Origin: a bacterium
Lineage (GTDB): Bacteria > Bacillota > Clostridia > Lachnospirales > Lachnospiraceae
Assembly: GCA_030524675.1 (NCBI GenBank)
Contig: JAUNGE010000007.1
Span: 33,649 to 97,648 of the forward strand
Direction of reading: 5' to 3'
DNA: 64,000 nt
In this document: positions 31,611 through 41,750 of the stretch, one piece after another
Position numbering within the stretch: position 1 is the first letter of the stretch
How the letters are laid out: the number at the start of each line of letters is the position of its first letter
Position numbers and translations under genes: made by a program
Notes under the pieces: generated by a model
Databases searched by the model: none
The model's input: only the letters and a program-made list of their open reading frames with translations
What the model was told of the DNA's origin: nothing

Positions 31611-34600
31611 CTATTTTCTCAAGTTTTTCTGCGCTGTCGCGAGCATCAGCTTGATTCGGTTCAGCTGGTTTACCTCACTTGCGCCTGGGTCATAGTCCAC
31701 GGCAATGATATTTGCATCTGGATATTTTCTACGCAGTTCCTTGATGACGCCTTTTCCAACGATATGGTTCGGCAGACATCCAAACGGCTGGGTGCAGACG
31801 ATATTTTTGGTTCCGGTCTCAATCAGCTCCAGCATCTCGCCGGTCAAGAACCATCCTTCACCGGTCTGGTTTCCGACGGATACAAAATCGGAGGCCATGT
31901 CTGCCAGATGCTTGATAGGAGACGGCGGGATAAAGTGACGGCTCTTAATCAGCTCTTTTCTGGCGGTTTTTCTCATAAATTCCAGAACAGAGATGCCGAT
32001 ATTGCACAGGCGGGCTGTGGAAGATTTGCCGCCGAGGGCTTCCGCCTTGAAATTGCTGTTGTAGAAGCAGTACATCAGGAAGTCCAGCAAATCAGGCATG
32101 ACTGCCTCAGCCCCCTCTGCCTCCAGCAGTTCCACAATGTGATTGTTGGCGAGCGGAGAGAATTTTACCAGAATTTCACCGACAACGCCGACGCGCGGTT
32201 TCTTGATGTCGAGGCGCGGCAGGTTGTCGAAGTCACGGATGATTCCGCGCACATTTTTCTGGAATTCCATCATATCTGCCGAGCGTTTGGAGAGCGCGCG
32301 GATACAGCGTACCTTCCATTTTTGGTGCAGGGCGTTGGCAGAGCCAGGGGTCTTCTCGTACGGTCTTGTCGCATACAGAACGCGCATAAACACGTCGCCG
32401 TACACCACAGCCTGCAGCGCCTTAATCAGAAGCGAAGGCGTGATGGAAAATCCCTCGTTGGTCTCCATGCGGTTTGCGTTGACGGAGATGACCGGAATCT
32501 GTCCCATGCCAGCTTTCTCAAGAGCGCGGCGGATAAAACCGATGTAGTTGGACGCACGGCAGCCGCCGCCTGTCTGGCTCATAAAGATTGCCGTGTGGTC
32601 CAAATCGTACTTTCCGGAGAGCAGAGCATCCATAATCTGCCCAATGACAATCAGGGAAGGATAGCAGGCATCGTTGTTCACATACTTTAAGCCTGTGTCG
32701 ATAGCCGAGCGATTGTCATTTTGCAGCACTTCCACGTGGTAGCCGAAGGTACGGATGGCGGGTTCCAGAAGGTCAAAATGAATGGGGGACATCTGCGGAC
32801 AGAGAATTGTGTAGTCCTTCTTCATATCTTTGGTAAACTCGACTCTGTGGTAGGCACTGGACACGATTTTTCTGGTGTAGTGTTTCTGGTCGCGCACCCG
32901 CAGCGCAGAAATCAAGGAGCGGATACGGATTCTGGCAGCGCCCAGATTGTTGACCTCATCAATTTTTAAAACGGTATAAATTTTGCCGGATCCGGTTAAA
33001 ATATCACTGACCTGGTCAGTCGTCACCGCATCCAGACCACAGCCAAATGAGTTGAGCTGAATCAAATCCAGATTATTCTGGGTTTTGACAAAGCTGGCAG
33101 CGGCGTACAGACGGGAATGGTAGGTCCACTGGTCCGTGACAATCAGTGGGCGCTCCACTTTGCCAAGGTGAGCCACGGAGTCCTCCGTCAGAACTGCAAA
33201 TCCATAGGAGGTAATCAGCTCTGGAATACCGTGGTTGATTTCAGGGTCCACATGGTATGGACGTCCTGCCAGAACGATGCCTGGGTGTCCGGTTTGCTTC
33301 ATATAGCGAAGCGTTTCCTCACCCTTTTTCTGGATGTCTTTCCGGCTGGCCTCAAGCTCTGTCCAGGCCAGATGGGCAGCATTTTCTGTCTCCTGCACCG
33401 GAATCTGGAATTCCTCCTTGAAGTAGGCACAGAGACGTTTGGTTAGAAGTTCTTCGCTTGTAAATACTAAAAATGGATTCAGGAAGCGGATATTGTTTTC
33501 CGCCAGCTCTTCCATATTGTTCTTGATATTTTCTGCGTAGGAAGTGACAATCGGGCAGTTGTAGTGGTTGCCGCTGCCTGGGTCTTCCTGGCGCTCATAC
33601 GGCACGCACGGGTAGAAGATGGTCTTGATGCCCTGGTGAATCAGCCAGGAGACGTGCCCATGCACCAGTTTCGCTGGATAACACTCCGATTCGCTCGGAA
33701 TCGACTCGATGCCCAGTTCGTATATTTTGCGGGTGGAGTGCGGCGAGAGCACAGTCCGAAAACCGAGTTCCTTGAAGAAGACAGCCCAGAACGGATAGTT
33801 TTCGTACATATTCAGGACACGCGGAATACCGATGGTGCCTCGTTTTGCCACATCAGGTGTCAGCGCTTCATAGTCAAATACGCGGTGATATTTGTAGTCA
33901 AACAGGTTTGGAATCTGCTTCTTGTTCTTCTCCTTGCCAAGCCCCCTCTCGCAGCGGTTTCCGGTGACGAACTGTCTGCCGCTTCCAAAGTGGTTGATGG
34001 TCAGAAGGCAGTTGTTGGTACAGCCCTTGCAGCGTGTCATGGAGGTGGAATATTTCAGGCTGAGGATTTTATCCATCGGCAGCATCGTAGTGACTTTGGA
34101 TTCTGAGTAGCGTTCTCTCGCGACAAGAGCCGCGCCGAATGCGCCCATAATGCCGGCGATATCAGGACGGACTGCCTCACAGCCAGCAATGCGCTCAAAA
34201 CTGCGCAGTACCGCGTCATTGTAGAAGGTACCACCCTGCACGACCACATGATTTCCTAAATCCTGCGGTCCCGTGATTTTGATAACCTTGTACAGCGCAT
34301 TTTTGATGACCGAGTAGGCGAGGCCGGCAGAGATATCCGCGACTGTCGCGCCCTCTTTCTGCGCCTGTTTTACGTTGGAGTTCATAAATACAGTGCAGCG
34401 GCTTCCCAGGTCAATCGGGTTTGGCGCAAAGAGCGCTGCCTTTGCGAAGTCCTGCACACTGTAATTCAAGGATTTGGCAAATGTCTCAATAAATGAGCCG
34501 CATCCGGAAGAACACGCCTCATTTAACTGCACACTGTCCACCACGTTGTTTTTGATGCGGATGCACTTCATATCCTGACCGCCGATATCGAGAATGCAGT

Positions 34601-35849
34601 CCACATCTGGATTGAAGAATGCAGCCGCGTAGTAGTGGGCCACCGTCTCCACCTCTCCTTCGTCCAGCATCAGAGCCGATTTTAGGAGGGCCTCACCGTA
34701 TCCGGTGGAGCAGGAGTAGACGATGTGTGCGTCAGATGGCAGTTTCCCATTAATCTCCGCCATGGCGCGGATGGCCGTCGCCAACGGGCTTCCGTCATTG
34801 TTCGAGTAGAAGGAGTACAGCAATGTGCCATCCTCGCCGACTAGAGCCACCTTGGTGGTGGTAGAGCCGGCATCGATTCCCAGATAGCAATTTCCGGAAT
34901 ACGAGGAGAGGTCTCCTTTTTTCACACAATGTCCCTGATGGCGCTTCGTGAAAGCAGCATAATCTGCTTCGTCCTTGAAGAGAGGCTCCATACGCTGTAC
35001 TTCTGACTCCATATGGATGCCATTTCTTAGCTGGTCAATCAGGGATTCAATCGCAATAGATGCAGAAGAATCGGTTTCTTCTGTATTCAGGGCAGCACCA
35101 ACTGCTGCAAACAGATGAGAGTGTTCTGGGGCAATAATTTCATCCGGCCCCAGGTTCAGGGTGCGGATAAAGGCATTTCTGAGTTCCGAGAGAAAATGAA
35201 GAGGACCTCCCAAAAATGCTACATGGCCGCGGATAGGTTTTCCGCAGGCAAGACCGCTGATGGTCTGGTTGACAACTGCCTGGAAAATAGATGCAGACAA
35301 GTCTTCCTTCGTTGCTCCCTCATTAATCAAAGGCTGGATATCCGTCTTGGCGAACACGCCGCACCGCGCTGCGATGGGGTAAATCGCCTTATAATTTTTG
35401 GCATATTCATTCAGACCGAGGGCGTCTGTCTGGAGCAGTCCCGCCATCTGGTCGATAAAAGAACCTGTGCCGCCGGCACAAATGCCGTTCATACGCTGGT
35501 CAATGCCGCCGGTAAAATAGATAATCTTAGCATCCTCCCCGCCCAGCTCGATGGCCACATCTGTCTGAGGCGCGTAGTCCTCAAGCGCGGATGCGACAGC
35601 CACAACTTCCTGAACAAACGGAACATGCAGATGTTTGGATAAGGTAAGTCCGCCGGAACCCGTGATAGAAGGCATCACGGTAACGGCACCTAATTGCTGA
35701 TACGCTTTTGATAATAGAGAAGCTAAGGTTTCCTGGATATTGGCATAATGGCGCTCATAATCCGAAAATAAGATAGAATTTTTCTCATCTAAAATGACAA
35801 TTTTTACTGTAGTAGAACCAATGTCAATTCCTAATCGATAGTTTTTCAT
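31611..35849 (-). CDS. Giant CoA-substrate-specific enzyme activase (BadF/BcrA/HgdC-type fusion)
   Basis: The start at 35849 ([16 protein letters not shown]) follows AAAGGAAGTGAG and gives 1412 residues. Two ASKHA ATPase modules occur in tandem, each with a phosphate-1 loop ([12 protein letters not shown] at 5 and [13 protein letters not shown] near 325) and a cluster/ATP motif ([12 protein letters not shown] and [11 protein letters not shown]). A DUF2229-like region (about 650-880) follows, and the C-terminus resembles the substrate-binding subunit of 2-hydroxyacyl-CoA dehydratases (HgdB/BcrC). The family drives one-electron, ATP-dependent reductions of CoA thioester dehydratases or reductases. 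No dehydratase subunit is adjacent, so the target is unknown; it may be self-contained. Confidence 0.88.
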   Translation of the reverse strand: MKNYRLGIDIGSTTVKIVILDEKNSILFSDYERHYANIQETLASLLSKAYQQLGAVTVMPSITGSGGLTLSKHLHVPFVQEVVAVASALEDYAPQTDVAIELGGEDAKIIYFTGGIDQRMNGICAGGTGSFIDQMAGLLQTDALGLNEYAKNYKAIYPIAARCGVFAKTDIQPLINEGATKEDLSASIFQAVVNQTISGLACGKPIRGHVAFLGGPLHFLSELRNAFIRTLNLGPDEIIAPEHSHLFAAVGAALNTEETDSSASIAIESLIDQLRNGIHMESEVQRMEPLFKDEADYAAFTKRHQGHCVKKGDLSSYSGNCYLGIDAGSTTTKVALVGEDGTLLYSFYSNNDGSPLATAIRAMAEINGKLPSDAHIVYSCSTGYGEALLKSALMLDEGEVETVAHYYAAAFFNPDVDCILDIGGQDMKCIRIKNNVVDSVQLNEACSSGCGSFIETFAKSLNYSVQDFAKAALFAPNPIDLGSRCTVFMNSNVKQAQKEGATVADISAGLAYSVIKNALYKVIKITGPQDLGNHVVVQGGTFYNDAVLRSFERIAGCEAVRPDIAGIMGAFGAALVARERYSESKVTTMLPMDKILSLKYSTSMTRCKGCTNNCLLTINHFGSGRQFVTGNRCERGLGKEKNKKQIPNLFDYKYHRVFDYEALTPDVAKRGTIGIPRVLNMYENYPFWAVFFKELGFRTVLSPHSTRKIYELGIESIPSESECYPAKLVHGHVSWLIHQGIKTIFYPCVPYERQEDPGSGNHYNCPIVTSYAENIKNNMEELAENNIRFLNPFLVFTSEELLTKRLCAYFKEEFQIPVQETENAAHLAWTELEASRKDIQKKGEETLRYMKQTGHPGIVLAGRPYHVDPEINHGIPELITSYGFAVLTEDSVAHLGKVERPLIVTDQWTYHSRLYAAASFVKTQNNLDLIQLNSFGCGLDAVTTDQVSDILTGSGKIYTVLKIDEVNNLGAARIRIRSLISALRVRDQKHYTRKIVSSAYHRVEFTKDMKKDYTILCPQMSPIHFDLLEPAIRTFGYHVEVLQNDNRSAIDTGLKYVNNDACYPSLIVIGQIMDALLSGKYDLDHTAIFMSQTGGGCRASNYIGFIRRALEKAGMGQIPVISVNANRMETNEGFSITPSLLIKALQAVVYGDVFMRVLYATRPYEKTPGSANALHQKWKVRCIRALSKRSADMMEFQKNVRGIIRDFDNLPRLDIKKPRVGVVGEILVKFSPLANNHIVELLEAEGAEAVMPDLLDFLMYCFYNSNFKAEALGGKSSTARLCNIGISVLEFMRKTARKELIKSRHFIPPSPIKHLADMASDFVSVGNQTGEGWFLTGEMLELIETGTKNIVCTQPFGCLPNHIVGKGVIKELRRKYPDANIIAVDYDPGASEVNQLNRIKLMLATAQKNLRK

Positions 35850-35885
35850 AGCCTCACTTCCTTTGTAATTCAAAATTTCCTATCC

Positions 35886-35914
35886 ATTATACTACTGAAA
35901 GCAGAAGAACACAA
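35886..35914 (-). promoter_or_regulatory. Promoter of the giant activase gene
   Basis: On the minus strand a perfect TATAAT with TTGTGT 17 bases upstream lies 37 bases before the start codon. Confidence 0.6.
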
Positions 35915-36063
35915 GGAACAGATTACTATAAAAAAATGAAAAATTTGGGAAAAGTATGTAAATAAATTGCAAAAATATATATAAATAAGAAGAAGTATGG
36001 TAGAATACCAATGGTGCGATTTTGATTTTTTGAGATAGGAGCAGCAAAAAAAACGGAAATGGT

Positions 36064-36092
36064 TTGACAAACCTATGCTGCACTTTTATAAT
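36064..36092 (+). promoter_or_regulatory. Consensus promoter of the rhomboid-like gene
   Basis: TTGACA and TATAAT match the sigma-A consensus perfectly with 17-base spacing. The expected leader is about 145 bases and contains several GTATCA repeats between 36100 and 36150. Confidence 0.85.
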
Positions 36093-36241
36093 TGAGAAAT
36101 CAAGAGTATCCAAAGGTATCAGAAATGTATCAAATGTATCAGAAGTAGTGAAACATACAAAGATACTAGAACAAAGATGCACACCTGATGCTAAAAAAGA
36201 TACCAGCAAAAACTGAAAAGCAATGGAGAAGGATGGGAAAT

Positions 36242-37096
36242 ATGAATTTTCTGAATAAGATGGAGCGAAAGTTTGGGCGGTTTGCGATTCCGAATCTGAT
36301 GTATTATATCGTAGTGATGTATATAGCTGGGTTTGTGATACGCATGATAAATCCGATGTTCTATTATTACTATCTGTCATTGGCGCCCAGCGCGATTATC
36401 CACAAATTCCAGTTCTGGAGGCTGGTGACGTTTCTTCTGTACCCGCCGGTGGGCAGCGGAAGTACACTGACACTGCTGATTTTTAACTTTTTTATGATTT
36501 CTCTGTACTATTCCCTGGGAAGTACGCTGGAGCGGATATGGGGGACGTTCCGCTTTAACCTGTATTTTCTGATTGGAGTGCTGGGAAACATTCTGGCTGC
36601 GTTTCTGCTGTATGGGATTACCGGAACAGACTATGTTCTGAGTACACAGTATCTGAATGCATCTCTGTTTTTGGCGTTTGCAGTTACATTTCCAGAAATG
36701 CAGTTTTATCTGTATGGACTTTTGCCGGTCAAGGCAAAGTGGCTGGGAATTTTTGATGGCGCCATTTTCCTGCTGAATTTCATCATCGGAAACGGGGCAA
36801 AGAGAGTGGAGATTGTTGTCTCTCTGCTGAACTTTCTGCTGTTTTTGGCACTCAGCAGAAACTATAAGGGCATGAGTCCGAAACAGATGCATGTAAAAAA
36901 GGAGTTTAAAACAAAAATCAAGGCGGCCTCAACTACAAAGAAGACGAACCACCGATGTGCGGTCTGTGGAAGGACGGAGCTGGACGGAGAGGACCTGGAA
37001 TTCCGCTATTGTTCTAAGTGCGAGGGGAGTTATGAGTATTGTCAGGACCACTTATATACACATAAGCATGTGACAAAAGCGGGAATGAACGAGTAG
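36242..37096 (+). CDS. Rhomboid/derlin-like membrane protein with C-terminal zinc ribbon, probably not a protease
   Basis: The start at 36242 is preferred because GGAGAAGG lies nine bases before it; 36233 or 36188 are longer alternatives. About six hydrophobic segments occupy residues 15-205, including the rhomboid-type FWRLVTFLL loop. The expected GxSG on TM4 reads LNASLF and no TM6 histidine is visible, so proteolysis is unlikely. A soluble tail carries a zinc-binding pattern (CAVCGRTELDG, CSKCEGSYEYCQDHLYTHKH). This combination resembles membrane-quality-control pseudoproteases, which is inference. It stands alone under a strong promoter. Confidence 0.7.
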   Translation: MNFLNKMERKFGRFAIPNLMYYIVVMYIAGFVIRMINPMFYYYYLSLAPSAIIHKFQFWRLVTFLLYPPVGSGSTLTLLIFNFFMISLYYSLGSTLERIWGTFRFNLYFLIGVLGNILAAFLLYGITGTDYVLSTQYLNASLFLAFAVTFPEMQFYLYGLLPVKAKWLGIFDGAIFLLNFIIGNGAKRVEIVVSLLNFLLFLALSRNYKGMSPKQMHVKKEFKTKIKAASTTKKTNHRCAVCGRTELDGEDLEFRYCSKCEGSYEYCQDHLYTHKHVTKAGMNE

Positions 37097-37273
37097 CAGT
37101 GTAAACTTCTTTCACAGAAGTTCTCGTGGAAGGGAGTTTGCGAAGGAAACTTTTGAAAAGGGAATGGCTGGAAAAGCGGTGTATGCGAAAGCAATGCCTA
37201 TCCGGTAGGGGGAAGAACGTCGGATGGCTGCGAAATGGAACAAAAAAATATAGAATCATACATGGAGGAGAGC

Positions 37274-38719
37274 ATGAAGAAGACAAAAATTATTTGTACA
37301 CTGGGACCAAGAACGGACAGCAAGGAAATGATGCAGGCTCTGATTGAGAACGGAATGGATGTAGCCAGATTCAATTTTTCTCATGGAAGCCATGAGGAGC
37401 AGAAGGCGAGACTGGAACTTTTGAAGAGTGTCCGCGAAGAGATGGATATGCCGATTGCAGCGCTGTTGGACACAAAAGGGCCGGAGATTCGTACCGGACA
37501 GCTGAAGGACGGAAAGAAAGTAACTCTGGAAGCGGGCGGCACCTACACTCTGACAACGAGAGATATCATCGGTGACGATAAAATCGGACACATCAATTAT
37601 AAAGGATTGAACGAAGATGTAGTTCCAGGAAATCAGATTTTGATTGATGACGGTCTGATTGAGCTGATTGTTGAAAAAGTGGACGCGACAGACATTACCT
37701 GCCATATTATAAACGGCGGAGAGCTGGGAGAGCGCAAGGGCGTCAATGTGCCGAATGTAAAAGTAAAGCTTCCGGCTCTGACAGACAAGGACAAAGCGGA
37801 TATTGAGTTTGGTATTGAGCAGGGATTTGATTTCATTGCTGCTTCCTTTGTGCGCAATGCGGATGCCATTCTGGAGATTAAGAAGATTCTTGCCAGAAAA
37901 GGTTCCAATATCCATGTCATTGCAAAGATTGAGAATGCGGAAGGTATTGACAATATCGACGCTATCATCGAGGCGAGCGACGGCATTATGGTAGCGCGAG
38001 GCGACATGGGTGTGGAGATTCCGGCAGAGCAGGTTCCTTATATCCAGAAAATGATTATCCAAAAATGCAATGAAGCCTGTAAGCCGGTTATCACAGCGAC
38101 CCAGATGCTTGACTCCATGATCCGAAATCCGCGTCCGACCAGAGCAGAGGTGACAGACGTTGCGAATGCAATCTATGACGGCACAGACGTTGTTATGCTT
38201 TCCGGTGAGACTGCAATGGGCAAATATCCGTTAGAGGCACTGCGCATGATGTGCCACATTGCGGAGGAGACAGAGAAGCATCTGAACAAGGAATTCTACA
38301 AGGAGAGACGAGTTTCCCAGAGAAACCAGACCAATATCTCCAATGCTGTGTGCTATTCTTCTGTATCCACAGCACATGACTTGAATGCAAAATTGATTAT
38401 TGCACCGAGTGTCAGCGGATTTACGACCAGAATGCTCTCCAAATGGCGCCCGAATGCCCAGATTATTGGTATGTCGCCGAGCATGGAGGCAGTGCGCCAG
38501 ATGCAGATTTACTGGGGTGTCCGTCCGTTCCATGCAAAACATGTAGATTCCACAGATATTCTGATTTATGCATCCATTGAGCTGCTGCGTGACAAGGAAC
38601 TGGTGGAGGAAGGGGATATTGTGGTTGTGACGGCAGGCGTGTTGCACTCTGCATACTCAGGAAAACGCCATGACCCACTGGCTTCCACAAACATGATGCG
38701 TGTTGTAATGATCGACTGA
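37274..38719 (+). CDS. pyk: Pyruvate kinase
   Basis: The start at 37274 (MKKTKIICTLGP) follows TGGAGGAG and gives 481 residues, the usual length without the extra PEP-utilising domain seen in Bacillus. Landmarks are ARFNFSHGSHEE (residue 30 region), LDTKGPEIRTG (about 70), the active-site KIENAEGIDN and GIMVARGDMGVEIP, and TATQMLDSMI. It converts PEP and ADP to pyruvate and ATP, the last step of glycolysis. Confidence 0.96.
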   Translation: MKKTKIICTLGPRTDSKEMMQALIENGMDVARFNFSHGSHEEQKARLELLKSVREEMDMPIAALLDTKGPEIRTGQLKDGKKVTLEAGGTYTLTTRDIIGDDKIGHINYKGLNEDVVPGNQILIDDGLIELIVEKVDATDITCHIINGGELGERKGVNVPNVKVKLPALTDKDKADIEFGIEQGFDFIAASFVRNADAILEIKKILARKGSNIHVIAKIENAEGIDNIDAIIEASDGIMVARGDMGVEIPAEQVPYIQKMIIQKCNEACKPVITATQMLDSMIRNPRPTRAEVTDVANAIYDGTDVVMLSGETAMGKYPLEALRMMCHIAEETEKHLNKEFYKERRVSQRNQTNISNAVCYSSVSTAHDLNAKLIIAPSVSGFTTRMLSKWRPNAQIIGMSPSMEAVRQMQIYWGVRPFHAKHVDSTDILIYASIELLRDKELVEEGDIVVVTAGVLHSAYSGKRHDPLASTNMMRVVMID

Positions 38720-38817
38720 CGAAGTCCTTCGCAGTGTCTGACTGATAGACGAATTTCCTTTGACTGACTGACGGATGACCAGATTATAGACAGAGAGAAA
38801 AGCAGAGGAGAAAAATT

Positions 38818-40089
38818 ATGGAAAAAAAGCCGTTTGTGACGCTGGATGAAGTAAAGGAGATAATAAAGACATACCCGACTCCGTTCCATCTTTATGATGA
38901 GAAGGGAATCCGAGAGAACGCCATGAAACTAAAACAGGCGTTCGCTTGGAACAAGGGATTTCGGGAGTATTTTGCGGTCAAAGCAACTCCGAATCCCTAT
39001 ATTCTGAAGATTCTGCAGGAGTGCGGGTGCGGGACGGACTGTTCTTCAAAGACAGAGCTGATGTTGAGTGATGCGCTGGGCTTTCATGGGCATGATATTA
39101 TGTTTTCCTCAAATGACACGCCGGCGGAGGAGTTTCAGATGGCCGCAGATATGGGGGCGATTATCAATCTGGACGATATCACACACATTGAATTTCTGGA
39201 AAAAACGATTGGAAAGATTCCGGAAACCATCTGCTGCCGCTACAATCCAGGAGGTATTTTCAAAATCAGCAATGGAATCATGGACAACCCAGGGGATGCG
39301 AAGTATGGCATGACTACAGAGCAGATTGTGGAGGCATACAAAATCCTGAAAGCCAAGGGAGCAAAGAATTTTGGTATCCATGCCTTCCTCGCGAGCAATA
39401 CTGTGACAAACGATTACTATCCGATGCTTGCAAAAGTGCTGTTTGAGCTGGCAGTAAAATTAAAAGAAGAGACAGGAGCAAAAATTAGTTTTATCAACCT
39501 TTCTGGTGGAATCGGTGTTGCGTACAGGCCGGACCAGGAGCCGAATGACATTTTAAAAATTGGCGAGGGCGTCCGGAAAGTTTACGAGGAAGTGCTGGTT
39601 CCTGCGGGAATGGGCGATGTGGCAATCTTTACCGAGCTCGGAAGGTTTATGCTGGCGCCTTACGGCTGTCTGGTGACAACGGCAATTCACGAGAAACACA
39701 CACATAAAGAGTATATTGGTGTGGATGCCTGCGCAGTCAATCTGATGCGTCCGGCCATGTACGGCGCCTATCATCATATCACTGTTATGGGAAAAGAAGA
39801 TGCGCCGTGCGACCACAAGTATGATGTGACGGGTTCTCTGTGTGAAAACAATGATAAATTTGCGATTGACCGGATGCTGCCGGAGATTGAAAAGGGTGAT
39901 ATCCTGGTGATTCATGATACCGGTGCGCACGGATTTTCCATGGGATATAACTACAACGGACGCCTGCGCTCTGCAGAGATTCTGCTGAAAGAGGACAGAA
40001 GCGCGCAGTTGATTCGCCGTGCGGAGACACCGAGAGATTACTTTGCTACCTTTGATTTCTGTGATATTTTGAAAGATATGAAATATTAG
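38818..40089 (+). CDS. lysA: Diaminopimelate decarboxylase
   Basis: The 423-residue PLP enzyme of fold III has the Schiff-base lysine in EYFAVKATPNPYIL (about residue 54), the phosphate-binding NLSGGIGVAYRP and GRFMLAPYGCLVT, the second-subunit cysteine motif GSLCENND, and DTGAHGFSMGYNYNGRLRSAE near the C-terminus. It produces lysine from meso-diaminopimelate. Some fold III relatives act on carboxyspermidine, but the C-terminal motifs favour LysA. It is a separate gene about 100 bases after pyk. Confidence 0.88.
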   Translation: MEKKPFVTLDEVKEIIKTYPTPFHLYDEKGIRENAMKLKQAFAWNKGFREYFAVKATPNPYILKILQECGCGTDCSSKTELMLSDALGFHGHDIMFSSNDTPAEEFQMAADMGAIINLDDITHIEFLEKTIGKIPETICCRYNPGGIFKISNGIMDNPGDAKYGMTTEQIVEAYKILKAKGAKNFGIHAFLASNTVTNDYYPMLAKVLFELAVKLKEETGAKISFINLSGGIGVAYRPDQEPNDILKIGEGVRKVYEEVLVPAGMGDVAIFTELGRFMLAPYGCLVTTAIHEKHTHKEYIGVDACAVNLMRPAMYGAYHHITVMGKEDAPCDHKYDVTGSLCENNDKFAIDRMLPEIEKGDILVIHDTGAHGFSMGYNYNGRLRSAEILLKEDRSAQLIRRAETPRDYFATFDFCDILKDMKY

Positions 40090-40095
40090 GATGTT

Positions 40096-40137
40096 GGGGT
40101 CAAAAGGTATTTTGACCCCTGATATCACGGATTGCTT
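40096..40137. repeat. GGGTCAAAAGG palindromic repeat, short form copy 2
   Basis: The same 24-base palindrome as at 28092 follows the lysA stop by six bases and continues into TGATATCACGGATTGCTTG, a diverged version of the shared GATACC-GATTGCTCC tail. Confidence 0.7.
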
Positions 40138-40157
40138 GAAAAGCCGGTTGGGAAATG

Positions 40158-40215
40158 GAAATACTTGAAACGTGTACTTGAAAATAGAAATGCTTGAAAC
40201 GTGTACTTGAAAGCA
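40158..40215 (+). repeat. 29-base tandem direct repeat (two units)
   Basis: Two adjacent units begin GAAAT(A/G)CTTGAAACGTG and continue TACTTGAAA; they differ at the sixth base and near the end. A partial third unit (TGCTTGAAA) precedes them near 40132. Confidence 0.7.
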
Positions 40216-40223
40216 GAGAATAT

Positions 40224-40258
40224 AAAAATGCCTGTGCTGGGTCGGCACAGGCATTTTA
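40224..40258 (+). terminator. Terminator downstream of lysA
   Basis: AAAATGCCTGTGC and GCACAGGCATTTT are perfectly complementary around a seven-base loop, with terminal T's on both strands. Confidence 0.85.
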
Positions 40259-40720
40259 ATTAGGATTTCGGATTTCAAAAAGGTTTTAAAGGATATATTT
40301 TATGACTGCATTTATTATGGTTTTAGTATAACAGATAATCTCTGGAAATGTTTGTATATTTTTTGAATAGATTATTAAGACTTTCTTAATTTTTTTCTGA
40401 CAGGAAATGAACAGTTTTAGCGCTTAAAGTCCTGTTTTTTCTTTGAAAATCCAGATTTGTTTTAATTTTTGAACTCTTCTGGTTCCATTGAAGCTGGTGA
40501 TATGGCTGTAAGTTTGTTGACGATCTTCTAAACGGTTTGTTACATCTTCGTCACAAATTTTTCAGGATTTTTGACTCTTTTTTAGAAAAATTTTTTCTAT
40601 CCGCAAATCTGCGTCTGCGTTCTGTTATACTTTCTATATACGATTCAAATCGGAAAGAAATTGGCAATCCTTCAAAAACCGAATATCTTAATTAGTAAGA
40701 TAAAAAAACGGAGAAGTGAA
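40259..40720 (+). other. A/T-rich leader region before the S8 protease gene
   Basis: About 460 bases. It contains a TATACT box at 40625-40630 and pyrimidine-rich stretches but no ORF or clear riboswitch. An alternative TTG start for the protease at 40661 lies inside it. Confidence 0.45.
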
Positions 40721-41614
40721 GTGAATCAGGTAAAAGCAAAATTGGGCTGTGACGCGAAAGGCTGTATGGGCTACACTGGCCGTGGAGTGGGAGTCGCCAT
40801 TCTGGATACGGGGATTTTCCTTCACAGAGATTTTGATAACAGGATTTTAGCGTTTGAAGATATGACATCCCGCAGAAAAACTCCCTATGACGACAACGGC
40901 CATGGTACACATATTGCGGGGATTATCGGCGGGAATGGCCTTTCTTCCGGCGGTTTCTATACAGGAATTGCACCAGGCAGCCATATTCTGGCTCTGAAAG
41001 TGCTGGACAAAAATGGAAATGGCTATGCATCGGATGTATTATCCGGTTTACAGTGGGTAAAACAACATATGAGAGAATACCAGATTCGGATTGTGAACAT
41101 CTCTGTGGGCTCTTTTTCTAAGCGCAATATGAGCGAGAATTCTGCACTGGTAAAGGGAGTGGATGCTGCCTGGGATGCCGGCCTGATTGTGGTTGTGGCG
41201 GCAGGAAACAATGGCCCTGGAAATCGGACGATCACGACACCTGGCATCAGCCGGAAAGTGATTACTGTGGGAAGTTCAGACGATGACCGCGAGATTGAAG
41301 TGGGAGGTGTGCGCATGGTGGATTACTCCGGAAGAGGACCGACAGGAGACTGCATCTGCAAACCAGACATTGTGGCGCCTGGCTCCAGGGTGGTGAGCTG
41401 TGCGAACCGGCAGGGGAAATATACCTTTAAGAGTGGTACTTCCATGTCCACACCTTTGGTTTCCGGCGCGATTGCTCTTCTGTTGGAAAAATATCCGGAG
41501 ATGAGCAACCGCGATGTAAAGCTTCGCCTGCTGGAGAGAGCGGTGGATTTGGGACTTCCCAGGAATCAGCAGGGATGGGGAGAGTTGAATATCAGGAAAC
41601 TTTTGCAGGCATAA
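40721..41614 (+). CDS. Intracellular-type S8 (subtilisin) serine protease
   Basis: A GTG start at 40721 after CGGAGAAG gives 297 residues; a TTG at 40661 with a weaker site would add 20. The catalytic triad is visible in VAILDTG (Asp), DNGHGTHIAG (His) and SGTSMSTPLVSG (Ser), with the oxyanion asparagine in VVAAGNNGPGN. There is no signal peptide and no propeptide, so it likely works in the cytoplasm or leaves by another route. It lies about 135 bases before recA but has its own transcript. Confidence 0.85.
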   Translation: MNQVKAKLGCDAKGCMGYTGRGVGVAILDTGIFLHRDFDNRILAFEDMTSRRKTPYDDNGHGTHIAGIIGGNGLSSGGFYTGIAPGSHILALKVLDKNGNGYASDVLSGLQWVKQHMREYQIRIVNISVGSFSKRNMSENSALVKGVDAAWDAGLIVVVAAGNNGPGNRTITTPGISRKVITVGSSDDDREIEVGGVRMVDYSGRGPTGDCICKPDIVAPGSRVVSCANRQGKYTFKSGTSMSTPLVSGAIALLLEKYPEMSNRDVKLRLLERAVDLGLPRNQQGWGELNIRKLLQA

Positions 41615-41683
41615 CTCTTGAAAAGATTCTTCTTGTGTGATATAATAAAAAATATCACATAAGAAGAAAAATCAAGAAAAGGA

Positions 41684-41712
41684 TTGACAAATATCAGAAA
41701 CTATATTATAGT
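41684..41712 (+). promoter_or_regulatory. recA: Promoter of recA
   Basis: TTGACA and TATAGT separated by 17 bases, followed directly by the LexA box. Confidence 0.8.
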
Positions 41713-41723
41713 AAGAATACTAA

Positions 41724-41735
41724 GAACATCTGTTC
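41724..41735 (+). promoter_or_regulatory. LexA (SOS) operator upstream of recA
   Basis: GAACATCTGTTC is a perfect match to the Gram-positive LexA/DinR box GAAC-N4-GTTC. It lies 12 bases after the -10 and 15 bases before the start codon, so LexA would block transcription until DNA damage. Confidence 0.88.
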
Positions 41736-41750
41736 GTATTGGAGGTCATT

